This document shows positions 55,931-64,000 of a DNA stretch of 64,000 nucleotides, in pieces; the stretch's first letter is position 1, and each line of letters opens with the position of its first letter. The stretch comes from Bifidobacterium aquikefiri. GTDB lineage: Bacteria; Actinomycetota; Actinomycetes; Actinomycetales; Bifidobacteriaceae. The stretch spans positions 62,001 to 126,000 of the forward strand of contig NZ_MWXA01000004.1 of assembly GCF_002259795.1 (NCBI RefSeq), given 5' to 3'. A model generated the notes under the pieces. That model saw only the letters and a list, made by a program, of their open reading frames with translations. It did not search any database and was not told the origin of the DNA. The position numbers and the translations under genes are program-made.

Positions 55931-56460
55931 CACAGATCTTCCTTGGTGGCCAGCACCTTGGCTGTAATCTGTTCAACGACCTGCAAAGCCTCATCGGAAT
56001 TCAGCGCCTCGATATCCTCCGAACCGACCGCTGTGTGAATGGCTACGGCAGTAAGTGAAAACATGCGCAAGACCGGTCCTTGACGAGTATCGACATGTTG
56101 TACGCGATTGTATGGGACGACGGTCAGATTGCGCCAGAACCATCCGCGTCGGATAATCACCTGATGCTCACCGATCGAAAACCGGTTGATTGCATATTCA
56201 TAACGGGAAAACAACGGCTGCACAATAATTCTGATTCCTGAAAGTACCGCAATCACCACGATCACGATGCGCTGCCACGATCCCCACCACCCCCAGCGAG
56301 GAAAGAACACTGCTGCAAGAGCACAGAGAATCAATACAAAGCCCTGCCCGAATATGGTCGAAAGCATCCAAACCATCTTCACCCTTAACGGGAGTCGTCT
56401 CCATTGCTGTGTAGCCAGCCACGAATTATTCTGGTCTGTCTCTTCGTGTGCCTCACCCAT
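55930..56460 (-). CDS. PH domain-containing membrane protein, YdbS-like
   Basis: The 176-residue protein has two membrane segments (about residues 23-65) followed by one bPH2 domain, INRFSIGEHQVIIRRGWFWRNLTVVPYNRVQHVDTRQGPVLR. This is the small partner of the YdbS/YdbT pair, and the genes overlap by TGATG. I chose the ATG at 56460; a TTG at 56481 would add seven residues. Confidence 0.85.
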   Translation of the reverse strand: MGEAHEETDQNNSWLATQQWRRLPLRVKMVWMLSTIFGQGFVLILCALAAVFFPRWGWWGSWQRIVIVVIAVLSGIRIIVQPLFSRYEYAINRFSIGEHQVIIRRGWFWRNLTVVPYNRVQHVDTRQGPVLRMFSLTAVAIHTAVGSEDIEALNSDEALQVVEQITAKVLATKEDL

Positions 56461-56612
56461 AGCGCAAGGAACCTTTCTCAATGCTTATTCTTTCCACCAT
56501 CACAAGGTTACAGAGGCTGTGCTTTCGGAAGTCACTTTTAGCTGATTCCGCTCAAAAACCGACTCACAAAGCACAACGTGCAACGTGCGTGCCAGTCATG
56601 GTTCGTTCAACA

Positions 56613-57896
56613 CTACAGTCCGATATGAATCGACTGCCTTCCATAGCGCTGACGGATAGAATCGACGGCTCTTTCCGTTTCGCCATGCTTTTCACACTGC
56701 ACTTGATCCGGTTCGTTGAGAATGTCTTCAATCGTTGCCTGAATCGCAGTGCTCCTGGCCTGAGTCAAACCGGACGCGCTTACCCCAGCCAAACGAACGC
56801 TCCGCGGCAAAGGCCGAGATTGCAAGACACGCGATGATTGTTCCTCTTTCTGGTCATCCATACCCATCATGGTCTGAAACAGTGACCGCGCAATTGGATA
56901 CATTACCTGGGCAGTGTCACATGGACGCTCGATAGTCTGCGCCTTCGTTCGATAGCTCAGATCATCGAAGCGAAGCTTCACCGTAATCGTGCGCGCCAGA
57001 AGATGACGCGAGCGCAGACTGGATGCAACCTCGTCAGAGCAACGCCGCAGGAGCGCAATAACAGGAAGAGCACTGTTCGTGTCCTTGGAGAAAGTTCGCT
57101 CTGACCCTATGGATTTTTCGGGTGCATGGAGCACAATTTGTCGTTCATCCTGACCGCGAGCCGCCTGATAGAGGGTATGCGCCAAACCCGGAGAAGCCAC
57201 CATCTCCAAGAGTTCGGCCTCACTGTGCTGAGACAATGTCTCAACACCGTTGATTCCCCAAGAGTTGAGCCTTTTCTCGAGCGATGGGCCGATGCCGGGA
57301 ACTGCACGCAAAGGCATCATCTGCACAAACTCGGCTTGCCTTGCCACCGGAATCAGCAGCATTCCATTCGGTTTCGCATTGGTCGATGCCATTTTGGCAA
57401 CAAGCTTGTTCGAAGCGATGCCAACGGAACAGGTAAGCGAAAATCGTGAATGCACCTGGGTACGAATCCAACGGGCAATGGCTGATGGGCTTTTCCACCG
57501 TCGTAAGGCAGGCCCCACGTCCATATATCCCTCATCGACCGATACACGTTCGATACGGTCGGTAATCTGACTAAAAACCTCATCAAAGATCCGATGCGAC
57601 ATGTGCCGATAATATTGCATGTCAACCGGTAGAAAAATTCCTTGTGGGCACAGTCTGCGAGCTCTCGATACCGGCATTGCCGAGTTCACGCCATATGGAC
57701 GTGCCTCGTAGCTTGCGGCGCTCACCACTGATCGAGCGCCAGTACCGATAATCACTGGTTTACCGCGCAATTCTGGATGCCTCGCAACTTCGCATGATGC
57801 ATAGAAAGCATCCATATCGATATGAAGCATGGTGCAACCAGATTCATCGTGACCCCAATCACGCTTGGCGGCTGCGAGTCTCGGTGATGTGCTCAT
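56613..57896 (-). CDS. dinB: DNA polymerase IV (Y-family translesion polymerase)
   Basis: The 427-residue protein shows the Y-family catalytic block MLHIDMDAFYASCEVARHPEL, VVSAASYEARPYGVNSAMP and SVDEGYMDVG, with the metal-binding acids in place. The helix-hairpin-helix MMPLRAVPGIGPSLEKRLNSWGI and a little-finger domain follow. The enzyme copies past damaged bases with low fidelity. Residues 350-427 are more variable, and no obvious QL-type beta-clamp-binding peptide is seen at the extreme C-terminus. No LexA-type operator was identified upstream. Confidence 0.95.
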   Translation of the reverse strand: MSTSPRLAAAKRDWGHDESGCTMLHIDMDAFYASCEVARHPELRGKPVIIGTGARSVVSAASYEARPYGVNSAMPVSRARRLCPQGIFLPVDMQYYRHMSHRIFDEVFSQITDRIERVSVDEGYMDVGPALRRWKSPSAIARWIRTQVHSRFSLTCSVGIASNKLVAKMASTNAKPNGMLLIPVARQAEFVQMMPLRAVPGIGPSLEKRLNSWGINGVETLSQHSEAELLEMVASPGLAHTLYQAARGQDERQIVLHAPEKSIGSERTFSKDTNSALPVIALLRRCSDEVASSLRSRHLLARTITVKLRFDDLSYRTKAQTIERPCDTAQVMYPIARSLFQTMMGMDDQKEEQSSRVLQSRPLPRSVRLAGVSASGLTQARSTAIQATIEDILNEPDQVQCEKHGETERAVDSIRQRYGRQSIHIGL

Positions 57897-58070
57897 ACTT
57901 CAATCCTAGCGTTACGCGGCACCTATGACCTTTCTCTTTGGCAAAGGCAGAACGTGTGTAACGAAAGACAAATCACCCCTTCGGAGTGTTTGGTATGACC
58001 TATCCGAAGAGCATGGTAATATGTTATGCTGTTGCGCTTTATGGCTTCCACAAGATACCATCGGCGTGAT

Positions 58071-58157
58071 GGAGACGTGCCTGAGTGGCCGAAAGGGGCA
58101 CCCTGCTAAGGTGTTGATTGCGCAAGCGATCCAAGAGTTCGAATCTCTTCGTCTCCG
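58071..58157 (+). tRNA. tRNA-Ser (anticodon GCT)
   Basis: An 87-nt sequence begins ggagacgtgcctgagtggcc and ends in the complementary gtctcc plus a discriminator G. It has a long variable arm, a GTTCGAATC T-loop region and anticodon GCT in cctGCTaag. CCA is not encoded. It lies in the 421-bp gap between dinB and dapC, which holds no other gene. Confidence 0.97.
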
Positions 58158-58162
58158 CGAAC

Positions 58163-58195
58163 AAGGGTTTTGGATATTCGTCCAAAGCCCTTTTT
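58163..58195 (+). terminator. Intrinsic terminator after tRNA-Ser
   Basis: A stem of about 12 bp (aagggttttgga / tccaaagccctt, with one G-T pair) is followed by a run of T on the plus strand. Confidence 0.85.
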
Positions 58196-58317
58196 CCATA
58201 CCAACACACTGAGTTACGCACGTTGTGCTTTGCAAGTCGGTTTTCGGGCAGATTCGAGCGAAAAACTACTTATGAAGCACAGCGTGAGAAGAGCTGAGGA
58301 CCATAGGGCCTATGTGT

Positions 58318-59547
58318 TCAGCGAATCGAAGATTCTATCAGGCGGGCGGCGGCTGCACGAATTGCCTCATCTGAAGCAGTTATGGAGAAACGTAGGTATT
58401 CAGGGGCACCGTAGAATTCGCCAGGGCTCGGAACAATCCCCAGCTTCGCCAGCTGACCCATATCTTCCCAGCAGTTCTCTCCAAGCGTGTGCACCCAAAC
58501 GTAGAGGGCACCCTGCGGCATATGGGCATCATAGCCGTATTCCCCAAGCGCATTGACAAGCATCGTCAGACGCGTATGATATCTAGCTTTCTGCTCCTGA
58601 ACCGCCTCGATGTCTCGCAAGGCAGCAGACATGGCATGCTGTACTGGACCGGGAATAATAAGTCCAATCTGCCTGCGATAGCGAATCATGTCTTCGATCA
58701 GTGAATCGTCTCCCGCAATGAATGCGGTGCGATATCCAGCCATGTTCGACTGTTTGCTCAAGGAGTACAGGCTCAGAATTCCGCGTGCAGATCCGGCGCA
58801 GACCTGAGGGTTGAGCAAGCATGGTGCCGAATTGAACACCGAAGTCATGTCAATGGCTTCAGGCACATCGGAGTATGGGCGCTCCCCTATGTTCGTACGG
58901 TGTTCGGAGAGCGAGTAGTCATTGGCCTCTCGCCAGTCGAGAAATGCGTAGCATTCATCGGAAAGAACGACAGCACCAATTGCGCGTGCCGCCGCAACAA
59001 TCGCAGCAAACTGCTGGGAGTCAATGATCTCGCCTGTTGGATTACATGGCGAATTGACCCAAATTGCCCTGACATTATCAATGTTCTTCCAGGAAGATAC
59101 ATCGGTGACATCATCGACCTTGACGACTGTGGCGCCTGCAATCTGAGTGCCTATCTCATACGTGGGGTAGGAAATCTTGGGTTGCACCACAACATCGCCT
59201 GCATTCAAGTGCAGTAGGCTGACCATCAATGCAACTGCTTCCTTGGATCCGACCGACGGAACGACGGAAGCATGAAGCATCGTCAGATCAACGCCACGTT
59301 GACGAAGAAACCAGTCATGAATGGCATTGCGCAGTTCACCGGAACCTATGGTCTGAGGATAGCCGTGAGCGTCTGCTTCATCGGATGCCTGCGACAGTGC
59401 CGCACGAACCGACTGAGGCACTGGATCCACAGGCGAGCCCACGGAAAGGTCAATGCATCCACCGTCGTATGACTGCGCAATGTGTCGGAACCTGGCAACA
59501 CGTGACCAGTCATAAGGCGAATCGAAATTTTGAAATCCCACGTACAC
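58318..59547 (-). CDS. dapC: Succinyldiaminopimelate transaminase-like class I aminotransferase
   Basis: The 409-residue PLP enzyme shows IDLSVGSPVDPVPQSVRAAL, VPSVGSKEAVALMVSLLHL, WVNSPCNPTGEII, VVLSDECYAFLDW and the PLP lysine in LYSLSKQSNMAGYRTAF. The YP-T-GS-ELR and SKEAVA patterns fit actinobacterial DapC, which makes N-succinyl-LL-diaminopimelate for lysine and peptidoglycan. Other class I aminotransferases are possible. The start is a GTG at 59547 with GGAG five bases upstream. It stands alone between tRNA-Ser and an amino-acid permease gene. Confidence 0.88.
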   Translation of the reverse strand: MYVGFQNFDSPYDWSRVARFRHIAQSYDGGCIDLSVGSPVDPVPQSVRAALSQASDEADAHGYPQTIGSGELRNAIHDWFLRQRGVDLTMLHASVVPSVGSKEAVALMVSLLHLNAGDVVVQPKISYPTYEIGTQIAGATVVKVDDVTDVSSWKNIDNVRAIWVNSPCNPTGEIIDSQQFAAIVAAARAIGAVVLSDECYAFLDWREANDYSLSEHRTNIGERPYSDVPEAIDMTSVFNSAPCLLNPQVCAGSARGILSLYSLSKQSNMAGYRTAFIAGDDSLIEDMIRYRRQIGLIIPGPVQHAMSAALRDIEAVQEQKARYHTRLTMLVNALGEYGYDAHMPQGALYVWVHTLGENCWEDMGQLAKLGIVPSPGEFYGAPEYLRFSITASDEAIRAAAARLIESSIR

Positions 59548-59644
59548 TCACTCCAAGTTCAAGACGATATGAATAACTGCTCTTCAGTCTAGCTCAGAGC
59601 GATTAACCTGCGAGAGAATACATATGGAAAGCCGTTCGAACATC

Positions 59645-61159
59645 CTACTGTGCAATGGTTGCTGTGGGTGACCCGTCCTTCAACTTTTCATTGCCCAGGC
59701 GTGAATGACGATATGAGTAGCCAAAGTAAATGATGAATCCGATAACAAGCCAGACCACGAAACGAATCCATGTAAGCACTGTCAGATTGAGCATGAGCCA
59801 GAAGCACGCAAGCGCGACCAGAATCGGGACCCAGGGATTGCCTGGAATCGAGAATGAACGCCTTACATCCGGACGCTTGCGACGCATGATCGGCACGGAA
59901 ATAGCCACAAGGGTGAATGCCGAAAGCGTGCCGATGTTAACCATGTCAGACAAGATTCCGATATCGAAGCACGACGCGATGATCGCCACCACAATGCCAC
60001 CGATGATCTGAATCGATGCGGGCGTGCCATGGCGACCGGTCTTCGACAGGCCGCGAGGCAGCAGCCCGTCGCGGCTCATCGCAAATACGACACGGGTCAA
60101 ACCGAGCAGCAAGACCATCACGACTGTGGTGAGGCCAATGACAATGCCGAAGGATATGATCTTCGCTGCCCATGTGGCCCCCACAAGCTCGAATCCTGTG
60201 GCAAGCGACGGTTCGGCTGCCTTGGCGAGATCCTTGTAGGAAACCATTCCGGTGGTGACTATGGCGACGAGAATATAGAGAACGGTGACGATGGAGAGCC
60301 CAAGAATGATGCCCTGTGGAACGGTTTTATGCGGATTCTTGGCCTCTTCTGAAGTGGTGGCAACAACATCGAAACCAATGAAAGCAAAGAAGACGAGGGC
60401 AGCGCCGGAGATAATGCCCGGAACACCGTAGATCGATGGTGCCATGCCCGTTGCCCATTGCCATAGCGGTTCGGTCATCGTACCGGTAACCGTGGCACCC
60501 TTGACAGAGCCAGCAGGCTGAGACGTGGGGATAAAGGGCGAATAGTTCGAAGCCTTGACATAGAAGAATCCGACAACGATAACGAATATGACGATGGCAA
60601 TCTTGAGGATGGTCAATGCACCGTCGACTCGTGCGGAAAGCTTGGTTCCCAGCACCAGCAGCGTGGTGAAGAAGGCAACGATGATGATTGGGGCAACATC
60701 GATGTGGAACGAGCCGATAGCAATGTTCGTATTAAACCTGATGCCCATCAGCTGCATGAAATCATTGAGATATACGCCCCAGTACTTGGAAATGACCGAT
60801 CCTGCCATCAGCATTTCGAGGATGAGATCCCATCCGATGATCCATGCAATGATTTCACCGACTGTGGTGTAGGTAAAGGTATAGGCAGAGCCAGCGACCG
60901 GAATCATCGAGGAAAACTCCGCATAGCACATGGCTGCAGCACCGCAGACGACAGCGGCCAGAATGAAGCTCAGAATCACGGCAGGACCAGCATGATAAGC
61001 GGCAGCCTGAGCCCCTACCGAGAATATGCCTGCGCCGACGGCAACTGCCACACCCATCACAGCCAAGTCCCAGGCATTGAGTGTGCGCTTGAGCTTGCGA
61101 TGCTCCTCGCCAGTTTCAGCTACTGTTTGCTCGACAGATTTCGTTCTGAAAATGTGCAT
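59645..61159 (-). CDS. APC family amino acid permease (cationic amino acid transporter-like)
   Basis: The 504-residue protein has about 12 membrane segments. It begins its fold with LKRTLNAWDLAVMGVAVAVGAGIFSV, which contains the helix-breaking GAGIF substrate-binding motif of APC carriers, and continues with AMCYAEFSSMIPVAGSAYTFTYTTVGEIIAWIIGWDLILE and FIGFDVVATTSEEAKNPHKTVPQGI. These patterns are typical of the CAT/YfnA group that imports cationic or branched amino acids; the substrate is not fixed. I chose the ATG at 61159; a longer frame to 61291 adds 44 residues of unlikely sequence. Confidence 0.9.
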   Translation of the reverse strand: MHIFRTKSVEQTVAETGEEHRKLKRTLNAWDLAVMGVAVAVGAGIFSVGAQAAAYHAGPAVILSFILAAVVCGAAAMCYAEFSSMIPVAGSAYTFTYTTVGEIIAWIIGWDLILEMLMAGSVISKYWGVYLNDFMQLMGIRFNTNIAIGSFHIDVAPIIIVAFFTTLLVLGTKLSARVDGALTILKIAIVIFVIVVGFFYVKASNYSPFIPTSQPAGSVKGATVTGTMTEPLWQWATGMAPSIYGVPGIISGAALVFFAFIGFDVVATTSEEAKNPHKTVPQGIILGLSIVTVLYILVAIVTTGMVSYKDLAKAAEPSLATGFELVGATWAAKIISFGIVIGLTTVVMVLLLGLTRVVFAMSRDGLLPRGLSKTGRHGTPASIQIIGGIVVAIIASCFDIGILSDMVNIGTLSAFTLVAISVPIMRRKRPDVRRSFSIPGNPWVPILVALACFWLMLNLTVLTWIRFVVWLVIGFIIYFGYSYRHSRLGNEKLKDGSPTATIAQ

Positions 61160-61325
61160 ACCCTCTGATCCCCCACGCCCTTGTTGCGAAGACTGCAGTA
61201 CGCCGCCTTGTGGAGTCATAAGTATATGCCGTTTCGTGATGCCCGCAAGCCGATTCGCACTCATTGCAGCGATTACCTGTCCTGTGGACACGGTGATCTT
61301 GAGCGTCGGCTAGATTACTGAGCAG

Positions 61326-62093
61326 TCAGGAAGTGATGTTTGCGCTGTCTGACGATGACGATGACGATGACGTACCTGAGCCGCTCTGGCTGGAATCGGA
61401 ACCACTACCCGAGCCTGACGAGTCAGAACCTGAGCTGGAACCTGAATCGGTTCCTGATCCTGTACCAGATCCCGACATGCCATTCATGCTGCCTCCCATC
61501 TGGCCATATCCATTGCCTGTACTGGAATATCCCTGAGTGGTCGAACCGGTTGAACCAGAGGTTGAAGCATAGACAATCAGACCGCCGCCAAGTCCGCCAA
61601 GAAGACCGCAGAGCAGCGACATTCCAGCTACAAGCCCGACTACGCTGCCCTTGATGCCGAAACGCTGTGCAAAAGACTTCTTTCGCGCTGGTATCGGAAC
61701 CTGACTGCGACCATCTGCATGGTTTTGGGCCCAGTCACCTGGATTTGCATGCGGTTGATAATAAGCATTGCTTCCCTGCGGCACACGGTTCGAATACGGC
61801 GTTTGTGGCGTTCTTGGCTGACGAGGCGTTGCCGGTCGGGCAACATTGGGACTGTTGGGGTTGTTGGTGGTATTTGGATTGCTCGGGTATGGACGGGAGG
61901 GGGTACCAGCATTGGATGCAGGCTCAAAATTCTGAGAGTCATTCGGACGGTAGCCGTTGTTGTACATCTGCTCTGCATTGACCGGATACTTGCCGATCGG
62001 ATGAGCCAAGCGTGGCTGCGACTTGGGAGCCGAGTCATGTGGTTGTTGACTCGAAACGTTCTCTTCTGGGTTGGTATTATTCACGTCACTCAT
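61326..62093 (-). CDS. Low-complexity single-pass membrane protein of unknown function
   Basis: I do not recognise this 255-residue protein. Residues 1-140 are Pro/Asn/Gln/Ser-rich and probably disordered. A short basic stretch (PARKKSFAQRFG) leads into one Gly/Leu-rich membrane segment (GSVVGLVAGMSLLCGLLGGL). The rest is a Gly/Ser/Asp/Thr tail of about 75 residues with no folded domain. The N-terminal half and membrane segment resemble the anchor of actinobacterial HtrA-type proteases, but no protease domain follows. A 6-bp repeat at about 61345-61371 encodes the poly-Ser end. AAAGG lies upstream of the ATG at 62093. Confidence 0.65.
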   Translation of the reverse strand: MSDVNNTNPEENVSSQQPHDSAPKSQPRLAHPIGKYPVNAEQMYNNGYRPNDSQNFEPASNAGTPSRPYPSNPNTTNNPNSPNVARPATPRQPRTPQTPYSNRVPQGSNAYYQPHANPGDWAQNHADGRSQVPIPARKKSFAQRFGIKGSVVGLVAGMSLLCGLLGGLGGGLIVYASTSGSTGSTTQGYSSTGNGYGQMGGSMNGMSGSGTGSGTDSGSSSGSDSSGSGSGSDSSQSGSGTSSSSSSSDSANITS

Positions 62094-62256
62094 GATGGTG
62101 GCCTTTCTGTGCGACTGATACCATTCAACGGCTCAAATCGTATGAAAGGCTGAAGCGTTACTGCGTATGAACATACGTCTTGCGCAATGTCTTCATGAAA
62201 AAGGCTGAACGAATGCTGAGATCAACAATGGCTCGGCGAATCGCTCGTAATTGCCC

Positions 62257-63468
62257 CTATTCAAGCCCGACAACAACTGGCTCAGGAATGAGATCGATGC
62301 CGAAAGCATATTGAACTCCATCTTGGATGGCATGTGCCAACGCCCAAACCTCGCTCGCTTTCGCTCCTCCAATGTTAGTCAGCGCAAGTGTGTGAACCGA
62401 TGAAAGTGCTGCGCTGCTCTGCTTGCTGACTCTGAATCCTCTGTGGAATCCTGCATGATCGATCAGCCATGCGGCAGAGGTCTTCACCCCCGGTTGACCA
62501 TCAGCAAGCGTAACGCCGAACTTCGGTGCGTTATCTGGAAGTTGTTCTGCGCGGTGAGCACTGATCTGAGGGTTGATGAAGAAGCTTCCGCAACTATGGC
62601 GATCCGTGATCCTAAACACATGCGACGGTTCTGTATCGTCCAGACGCAGTGCGTCGACAACCTGGTTGTCTTTGGCAATGTTTTCTTCTCGTTTCATCCC
62701 CGACATCCAGTGATTATTGTATCGCGCGGGATCTTCAAGCATTCCCTTGGCAGCTCTTACCCTCAGTACCGCGCCTCGAATGACCTCGGTATTCATACGA
62801 TCTCCAAGGCTTGCATTCAGGGCTCTGGCAAGTTGCGGATAGGCCAGTGTGCCAGTCGGACTGTGTCTGAGTACGAAGGTCACTGAGAGCACCACATACC
62901 GAGGGCTTGGGAAGAACTTCGCTCCCTCTTCCCCAAACATCGACTGTTTCAGCGCAGATGTGCGATAACCGAACTGCATACTATCGCCATCGAATGTCAG
63001 GACAACCTTGGCTTTGCGATCCCACACCTCGACACTTTCGACGCTCGTTGCGACTTCCTGACCATACGCACCTATGTTTTGCACCACAGAAGCACCGACA
63101 GTTCCTGGAATTCCAGACAGCCCTTCTACACCCTCCAAGCCAAGTGATACAGCAAATTCAACGAAATCATCCCAGTTGGCACCAGCGCTTGCAGTGAGGT
63201 GGACGGTCGTGTCAGTGCCTTCTACCGGATCGGCTTCATCGGGAACGACAATGTCTCTGCGTCCATCTCGGATGACTACGCCATGGAAAGGAGCGTCACC
63301 AACCAACATGTTCGAACCGCCGCCAAGCATACACAGGGGAATTCCAGCGTGGTCGGCGTCTTCAATTGCCTCGATAAGGCCCACACGCGTTGTAGGCTCT
63401 GAAAATCTTGCAATCTCGCCGCCCACTCCAATGGTGGTTAGGTCTGCAAATGATGGTGATGAAGTCAT
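62257..63468 (-). CDS. murB: UDP-N-acetylmuramate dehydrogenase
   Basis: MurB reduces UDP-GlcNAc-enolpyruvate to UDP-MurNAc in peptidoglycan synthesis. The 403-residue protein shows the FAD-binding region LTTIGVGGEIARF and MLGGGSNMLVGDAPFHGVVI, then EGLSGIPGTVGASVVQNIGAYGQEV, FGYRTSALK and the catalytic Ser in HSCGSFFINPQIS. Tyr and Ser placements fit the type I enzyme. An insert of about 40 residues (KGMLEDPARYNNHWMSGMKR onward) precedes the active Ser; similar inserts occur in actinobacteria. I chose the ATG at 63468. It lies downstream of rpmG on the same strand, behind a terminator. Confidence 0.95.
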   Translation of the reverse strand: MTSSPSFADLTTIGVGGEIARFSEPTTRVGLIEAIEDADHAGIPLCMLGGGSNMLVGDAPFHGVVIRDGRRDIVVPDEADPVEGTDTTVHLTASAGANWDDFVEFAVSLGLEGVEGLSGIPGTVGASVVQNIGAYGQEVATSVESVEVWDRKAKVVLTFDGDSMQFGYRTSALKQSMFGEEGAKFFPSPRYVVLSVTFVLRHSPTGTLAYPQLARALNASLGDRMNTEVIRGAVLRVRAAKGMLEDPARYNNHWMSGMKREENIAKDNQVVDALRLDDTEPSHVFRITDRHSCGSFFINPQISAHRAEQLPDNAPKFGVTLADGQPGVKTSAAWLIDHAGFHRGFRVSKQSSAALSSVHTLALTNIGGAKASEVWALAHAIQDGVQYAFGIDLIPEPVVVGLE

Positions 63469-63503
63469 GGTTACCAGCCTATCCCACTCCAGAAAAAACA
63501 GAA

Positions 63504-63527
63504 GACCCGACCTAAAAGGGTCGGGTC
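63504..63527 (-). terminator. Intrinsic terminator after rpmG
   Basis: A perfect 9-bp stem (gacccgacc / ggtcgggtc) with a short loop is followed on the minus strand by ttctgtttttt. It lies 22 bp past the rpmG stop and just upstream of the murB start. Confidence 0.88.
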
Positions 63528-63548
63528 CTGAGGTAAGAATCTGAAAAT

Positions 63549-63716
63549 TCAGCGAGTCTCCCGGTGAATTGTCTGCTTGCCACAACGTGGGCAGTATTTT
63601 TTCAGCTCGAGACGATCCGGAGTGTTACGGCGATTCTTCGTCGTGATGTAATTACGCTCTTTGCACTCGGTGCACGCCAGCGTTATGCCTGGACGAATAT
63701 CTGCGGCCTTTGCCAT
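63549..63716 (-). CDS. rpmG: 50S ribosomal protein L33
   Basis: The 55-residue protein reads [20 protein letters not shown], then [20 protein letters not shown], then [15 protein letters not shown]. The Cys pairs CTEC and CPRC form the zinc site, so this is the zinc-containing (C+) type. AGGTG lies five bases before the ATG. It follows tRNA-Tyr, tRNA-Thr and tRNA-Met on the same strand, a conserved actinobacterial order. Confidence 0.97.
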   Translation of the reverse strand: MAKAADIRPGITLACTECKERNYITTKNRRNTPDRLELKKYCPRCGKQTIHRETR

Positions 63717-63761
63717 AGTTCACCTCTATTAGTCTTTCCCACCGGATGTTACCAGTGATTG

Positions 63762-63835
63762 TAGCGAGGGAGAGACTCGAACTCTCGACCTTACGATTAT
63801 GAGTCGTACGCTCTAGCCAGCTGAGCTACCCCGCC
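63762..63835 (-). tRNA. tRNA-Met (anticodon CAT)
   Basis: A 74-nt cloverleaf starts ggcggggtagctcagctggc, has anticodon CAT in actCATaat, a T-loop region GTTCGAGTC and discriminator A. The acceptor stem has two G-U pairs. Pairing at the first position and the D-arm look like elongator rather than initiator tRNA. Confidence 0.95.
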
Positions 63836-63839
63836 ATAG

Positions 63840-63911
<72 letters not shown>

Positions 63912-63912
63912 G

Positions 63913-63994
63913 TGGCGGATAGTGGATTCGAACCACTGAAGCATTACGCGGCTGATTTACAGTCAGCTCCCTTTGACCGCTTGGGAAATCCGCC
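63913..63994 (-). tRNA. tRNA-Tyr (anticodon GTA)
   Basis: An 82-nt sequence starts ggcggatttcccaagcggtc and has anticodon GTA in actGTAaat, a long variable arm typical of bacterial tRNA-Tyr, and discriminator A. It is first in the Tyr-Thr-Met-rpmG order. Confidence 0.95.
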
Positions 63995-64000
63995 ATGTCA

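Noticed and set aside
58039-58221. Small frames across the tRNA-Ser gene
   Set aside because: They are translations of the tRNA and its terminator.
61333-61536. Plus-strand acidic frame (poly-Asp/Glu/Pro)
   Set aside because: It is the antisense of the Ser/Gly/Asp tail of the minus-strand protein and is explained by that low-complexity sequence.

Overview
The window reads as chromosome of a bifidobacterium or close relative (Bifidobacteriaceae, Actinomycetota). This is inferred from gene content and order, not from a database match. Supporting signs are an actinobacterial AdnAB helicase-nuclease pair, RpoB and RpoC with actinobacterial sequence features, a Crp/GlxR-type regulator whose HTH matches the actinobacterial type, a bifunctional AdhE, a DeoR-galT-galK cluster, and a tRNA-Tyr/Thr/Met-rpmG-murB block. 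Most genes are on the minus strand. The plus-strand exceptions are mutY, pyrD, one tRNA-Ser and a sugar-uptake operon.

Layout. 1-6511: adnA and the 5' part of adnB. 6980-14789: rpoC and rpoB. 15081-18406: an unusual P-type ATPase, a small membrane protein and a SpoU-type tRNA methyltransferase, divergent from mutY (18725-19633). 19682-26019: UPF0210/ACT gene pair, galK-galT-deoR (Leloir pathway) and a polyprenol-phosphate glycosyltransferase. 26162-33006: pyrD, an Old Yellow Enzyme relative, a class A PBP, crp and a permuted lipoate ligase. 33267-42870: adhE with a CRP-type operator, rpsI-rplM, malQ, a HEAT-like protein, yigZ and a 2-hydroxyacid dehydrogenase. 43132-45516: capA-like gene and an orphan DUF4391 gene. 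45760-53898: a sugar locus with an AGE-family isomerase/epimerase on one side and lacI, ABC importer and GH130 on the other. 54257-63716: YdbT/YdbS PH-domain pair, dinB, tRNA-Ser, dapC, amino-acid permease, a low-complexity membrane protein, murB and rpmG. 63762-63994: tRNA-Met, tRNA-Thr and tRNA-Tyr.

The most informative local event is a complete 1330-bp ISL3-family element (48520-49849) with near-perfect terminal inverted repeats and an exact 8-bp target duplication. It sits within the first six codons of the solute-binding lipoprotein gene of the GH130 operon. Joining the flanks at the duplication restores a perfect lipoprotein signal peptide. The operon otherwise looks whole: tandem LacI-type operators over its promoter, two permeases, a GH130 enzyme and a divergent AGE-family enzyme, which together suggest uptake and breakdown of mannose-containing oligosaccharides.

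Noncoding DNA holds several repeat families. One is a 105-123 bp hairpin element with three copies (18427, 33088, 42996), whose ends are inverted repeats containing the core cgagttttgtggcaat. Another is a palindromic repeat at 6742 and 36413-36628. A further 101-bp inverted-repeat element lies at 25060, and two in-frame minisatellites lie inside adnA. No CRISPR array, rRNA or prophage is visible.
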